Shown here one piece after another: positions 41,214 through 64,000 of a DNA stretch of 64,000 nucleotides. Each line of letters opens with the position of its first letter. The first letter of the stretch is position 1. The stretch is from Aradus depressus. Taxonomy: Eukaryota > Arthropoda > Insecta > Hemiptera > Aradidae. The stretch spans positions 7,804,001-7,868,000 of the forward strand of contig OY759218.1 of the NCBI GenBank assembly GCA_963662175.1. The letters are read 5' to 3'. Both the position numbers and the translations under genes were made by a program. Under the pieces are notes generated by a model. That model had not been told where the DNA came from. It ran no database searches and saw only the letters and a list, made by a program, of their open reading frames with translations.

Positions 41214-44200
41214 AGAGTCATTTAGACCCTCAATTACGAGAGTGCAATCTGTAAGATGCACAACCTTGATTGCCGATAAAAACAAATTTGATGTCTTACA
41301 TTGTGGGTTTTCTGTGCTCACGAAGTTAATTGAAACTGCCTTCTAATACTTGTTAACTTTCCTTGCATGAGTTTTTTTTTTTTTTGTATTTGTTTTCAAA
41401 GAGACAAGAAAATGTAAGGGAGAAATCTAATGCATAAGAAATATTTTTTATTTATATCTACTAGAAAATACTTTGAACAGACATCATTTTCAATATTATC
41501 ACAACTAGTCTACACTTTACAATACATTGCCATTCTGGGAGAATAAAAATATATCACGAGTAGGTGCAAAATACAATTAATAAGCACAATTTTTATTTGA
41601 AAAAAAAATTTGAACAACTTAAATTAATTTGTATACTTGACACATAATAACAAAAAACATTGGTGGACCAAAACATATAGATGAATTATGTGTTTTTCTT
41701 GTTTTTAACAATTAATTTTAATTTTTTTTTTCACTTATGACGCATTAGTTATAGGATCAGAAGTCATCCTGGGTGATGAGTGAATAAATAAATTCAATTG
41801 AAGGAGAAATTGAGAAAATAAGATTTATTCCTTAAAACTTTTTATCTTTTTCTTCAAGAAAAAAATTAATTTCAAATAATATATGTATATTTTTTAAAAA
41901 AGTATCTCACACATTGATTAGAATGGTAGCATTCTTCTTATTCACAAACAACAATAAATGGCAGTTTTAGTTTATCGCATCACACTTTTTTAAATTAATG
42001 AAACACGCTAACTACTACTAGAAGCTTCAAAAGGTAGGAATAAACGTAAATAAATACAATAATCTTGGCTTAATAATAATTAATCTTAACAAAACTTTAC
42101 ATTAGTACGTTATTATCTCTACAGAATAAATCTCAATCACTTATTTACAGATGGGAAACAATTAATAAAAAAGTTTTTCATCATTCCCCATCAAAATGGA
42201 ATTAATGATGCTACTCGATACTGTCTAATGTTATCTGATCAAACAAATTAACAAAAAACAAACAAAGCGTGCTTAAATAATGGGTTGGAAGGGGACTAAA
42301 AGCGGCAAGTCATTTCAGGTAAAATTGATAAATTTTCTGACATAAAATGTTTGATTTTCACATAATTTTGATATTTTTTACAAATGATAGTTTCAGGTTA
42401 TATGGCAGTTTATGCGAACATTCATTTTAAAAATAAAATAATACTTATTTTTGTAAAAGAAAAAAAGTAGTTGAATTTCAAACCGCCGTAAAACTTGAAA
42501 TATACAAAATAATCAAAATCCCTTCGATATTTTTGAATATCTCAATCACAACCCAATTCAAAATTATGTAAAATTAGAAAATCTGATGTTAAAAAAGTGT
42601 TTTGAATTGAAATGAACCATTTTGGAATGTTCGTGAAGGCTTCAAGAGTGAAGTATCTCCTTTAAATCTGTACTAAAATTATTTTTAGACAAAATTGATA
42701 TATCAATCCCCTCCCTTGATAATAAATGTCTAAAACCTAAAAAAATGTATACTATAAAAATCACTTAGGTGAGCTACATCTTCTCTATATATATTATATT
42801 TATACTAAAATTTATTAATTTAGTCTAATATATTTAACAATAGGTTAATTATTTAAATTTAATTTCTCTCTCTTTTTTATGAACTAAAAAATTAATATGT
42901 ATATTCAAAAATATATACGTAGTGATAAGAGTCATTGGTAAATAAAACCTTTTTATGGTAAAGCACAAATAGTGTTTTTTCTTGTTTCCTAAATTTTAAG
43001 CAATTGTTTAGCGCACCCAACAAAAATAAAACAAAATGATGACAGTTCAAAACAATAGAAAAGGAATTCTTGTGTTTAATCAACACTGATGAAAGGCGTT
43101 CAACCTCCAAGGTTAATAGCGCTTACCGTTGTATACGTATATATTGTTATAATATACATACAAATATACATAAATTTATATGAAGTACTTAAATGACTAT
43201 ACATTAGTTTAATGTTGAAGGCATATCACACACAATCACTCTCACAGACACACGACTTTGTACACTATGTATATTAGAAATTCACTAAATTAAATTTCAC
43301 TAATTGCATTACTCTGCAAAATGTTGGCTGATGTTTTGGATAATTCACCAAGTTTTCCACTAATTATGACCTGAACCTAAAAGAGAATTCCAATATGCTT
43401 CATCACGTAAAGATTGCAATTATTTGGATCAACATTCCTGAAGAAAAAATGTGATGTTTTAAATGAAAAAATTGTATTATCGTAATTTTGAAACGATGAG
43501 ATTGATAACTATTTCGGACGAATTTGGCTAAATTAAGTTAAGTTATGTGTAAGAGCAACCTAGTCTAACTTTAGACATACCAACTTCTCACAAAAACCAC
43601 CACAGCCTCCAAATCGGATCACTAGTCTTCGAGAAATCGCCGGAGAAAGATTTGTTTACACCAGTATGAAGTACTACGACAGCATCATGAAAGTAGATTT
43701 ACGAGCTTTAAAAATATTTAAAGTATTACTTCTAAAATGATAAATCTACGCAATTTGAAAAATCATTAAAAAGATGAATGGAGCTTTACATAATATATTT
43801 TCCAACACATTTCGAACTGTTTTTCATAGTTTTAGATCAATTCAAATTTCATAAATTAGATAGGAATCAACAAGTTCGAAATTTCAAAGATGTAAATAAA
43901 ATGCAAAATAAATATCAAACATTGCTTACATGTCGGTTCAAACCAGAAATCGATAGTTCCATTATTACCTGAGTTAAAAAATATTGAAAATTGTATCATC
44001 TTTTCATACAAAAGTTGACCCTAATTAGTCCTTACATGATGGAGCAAAACCGGTTTAGGTAGAAATTGGTGAAAAACTAGAGAATTATTTTTAAAAAACA
44101 GACAGTACCCACAATCCTGAAGAACCGTGTTATCAAATTGTATATGTATAATTTTTTTTCGATTTTCTAGACTATTCTGTTAAATTCGACTAGTGGCACG

Positions 44201-44503
44201 CGTTATTTCTAATGGAGTTACAAAATTAAATATAAGGCATCCGATATAATCGAGGTGGTATACAGAACACTAGATATAGTTTTAAAATATTTATAGTTCA
44301 TAATATGTGGGCACATGATTGAGGTGACAAATCTACGATTTGATATGGGCAGCTGTTTTTTCTGTGGATTGTATTTTGAACAAGACAATCTAAAAAACAA
44401 TTTTAAGCTGCTACTAGGTACTATTAGTACCTTTTTCAAAGTAATAATAGTGAACATTAAGTTTAAACTACACAATCCACACTAAAATAATTGTAGTTTG
44501 TGT
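41214..44503. other. Intergenic/3'-UTR AT-rich sequence
   Basis: Directly downstream of the ATPalpha stop on the minus strand, so part is its 3' UTR; the end cannot be placed. No other gene or element recognised. Confidence 0.5.
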
Positions 44504-63268
<18,765 letters not shown>

Positions 63269-64000
63269 CTAGGCAACAGGTAAGCATTTTTTTTTAGAGA
63301 TTCTCTAACTCCTAGACCAGCCGTCCCCACAGCCATCTTGTGGGCCCACGATGGATACAATTGATTTAATTTGGGATAAAAGTGGAGTTATAAAGTGCGA
63401 ACGAGTCAAGTTGCTGCTTTATAAGACAACGAATACTATACATGAATTGTTTATGTTATTTTTGCATAACTTAGTGCCTGTTTAATTTATTATATTTTGA
63501 TATGCGTCCCACTCTTAAAAGCTTAGTGGATCATGGTCCGAAAGTGCAGGAAGCTGTTGCCGACCCCTGTTCTGGATAGACCCCCAACCAGTTTTCTCAA
63601 CAAACAGAAATTGAAAATTATGATTTTCATTTATGCACTATTAGACTCAAATAGTCAAATTTTTTTCAGCACCACTGCTTTGTATGAATCGTGATAATGT
63701 GATTCATGTCATACTACAAAAAAGACTTGGATAATAATTTAAATTACTTGATATCCGTGTTCTTGTGTGGTTAAATTTTGCTATATTTTTGTTCTTTTTC
63801 ATACTTCATATATCTTTTTTCATATCATAGTTAGATTACACCAATTCATATGAGTCACTATCGATAGTGAAATTTATTAGATTACACCAATTCATATGAG
63901 TCACTATCGATAGTGAAATTTATGTCATGTTAATTACCTTCAACACAGTTAACAATAATTTAATTATTAATGTAATTGCAACTAAATTTTGCCCAACGCC
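63269..64000. other. ATPalpha intron, AT-rich
   Basis: Upstream intron of the KGAPER exon; no further exon seen to the window edge. Confidence 0.6.
63831..63922. repeat. 46-bp tandem duplication
   Basis: Two identical copies beginning ttagattacaccaattcata, each with the palindrome cactatcgatagtg. Confidence 0.95.

Overview
The window looks like nuclear DNA from an insect. It is AT-rich, the two real genes are cut into short GT-AG exons spread over tens of kilobases, and the introns are full of non-LTR, Penelope-like, SINE, LTR and foldback/MITE-type repeats. The two host proteins are animal-type and read as insect-like. A hemipteran is my guess, with low confidence. Nothing bacterial or viral is present, and there is no operon or CRISPR. 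Layout: (1) About 1.9-36 kb, plus strand: at least 21 coding exons of an ARID4/RBP1-family chromatin protein (Drosophila hat-trick, vertebrate ARID4A/B). They carry an N-terminal Tudor region, an RBB1NT-type domain, the ARID DNA-binding domain, a chromo-barrel (Tudor-knot) domain, a very large low-complexity exon with a ~22-residue tandem repeat, and the conserved basic C-terminal helix. Every junction keeps the reading frame, giving about 2,421 residues. The 5' end (start codon and first exon or exons) lies upstream of the window. (2) 36-44.5 kb: the convergent intergenic or UTR region. It holds a 5'-truncated Jockey-type LINE with poly(A) and target-site duplication, several hairpin repeats and a LINE relic. 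(3) 44.5-63.3 kb, minus strand: the C-terminal half (534 residues) of the Na+/K+-ATPase alpha subunit, ten consecutive exons plus one alternative version of the exon after TM6. The N-terminal half, including the phosphorylated DKTG aspartate, lies beyond 64 kb. The two genes converge and face each other's 3' ends. They have no evident functional link: one is a nuclear chromatin adaptor, the other a plasma-membrane ion pump. The notable biology is (a) a mutually exclusive 95-nt exon pair in the ATPase, (b) an expanded repeat in ARID4, and (c) an unusually legible mobile-element landscape. That landscape includes a GIY-YIG Penelope-like element with inverted pseudo-LTRs and a 12-bp duplication, a family of Penelope-like hairpins, eight copies of one tRNA-derived SINE, a solo LTR with a 5-bp duplication, a piggyBac-type MITE, and nested insertions dated by their duplications. 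I did not find a convincing wholly new system. The best candidates for undescribed elements are the hairpin family and the SINE. Introns not listed separately are AT-rich sequence in which I see no further gene.
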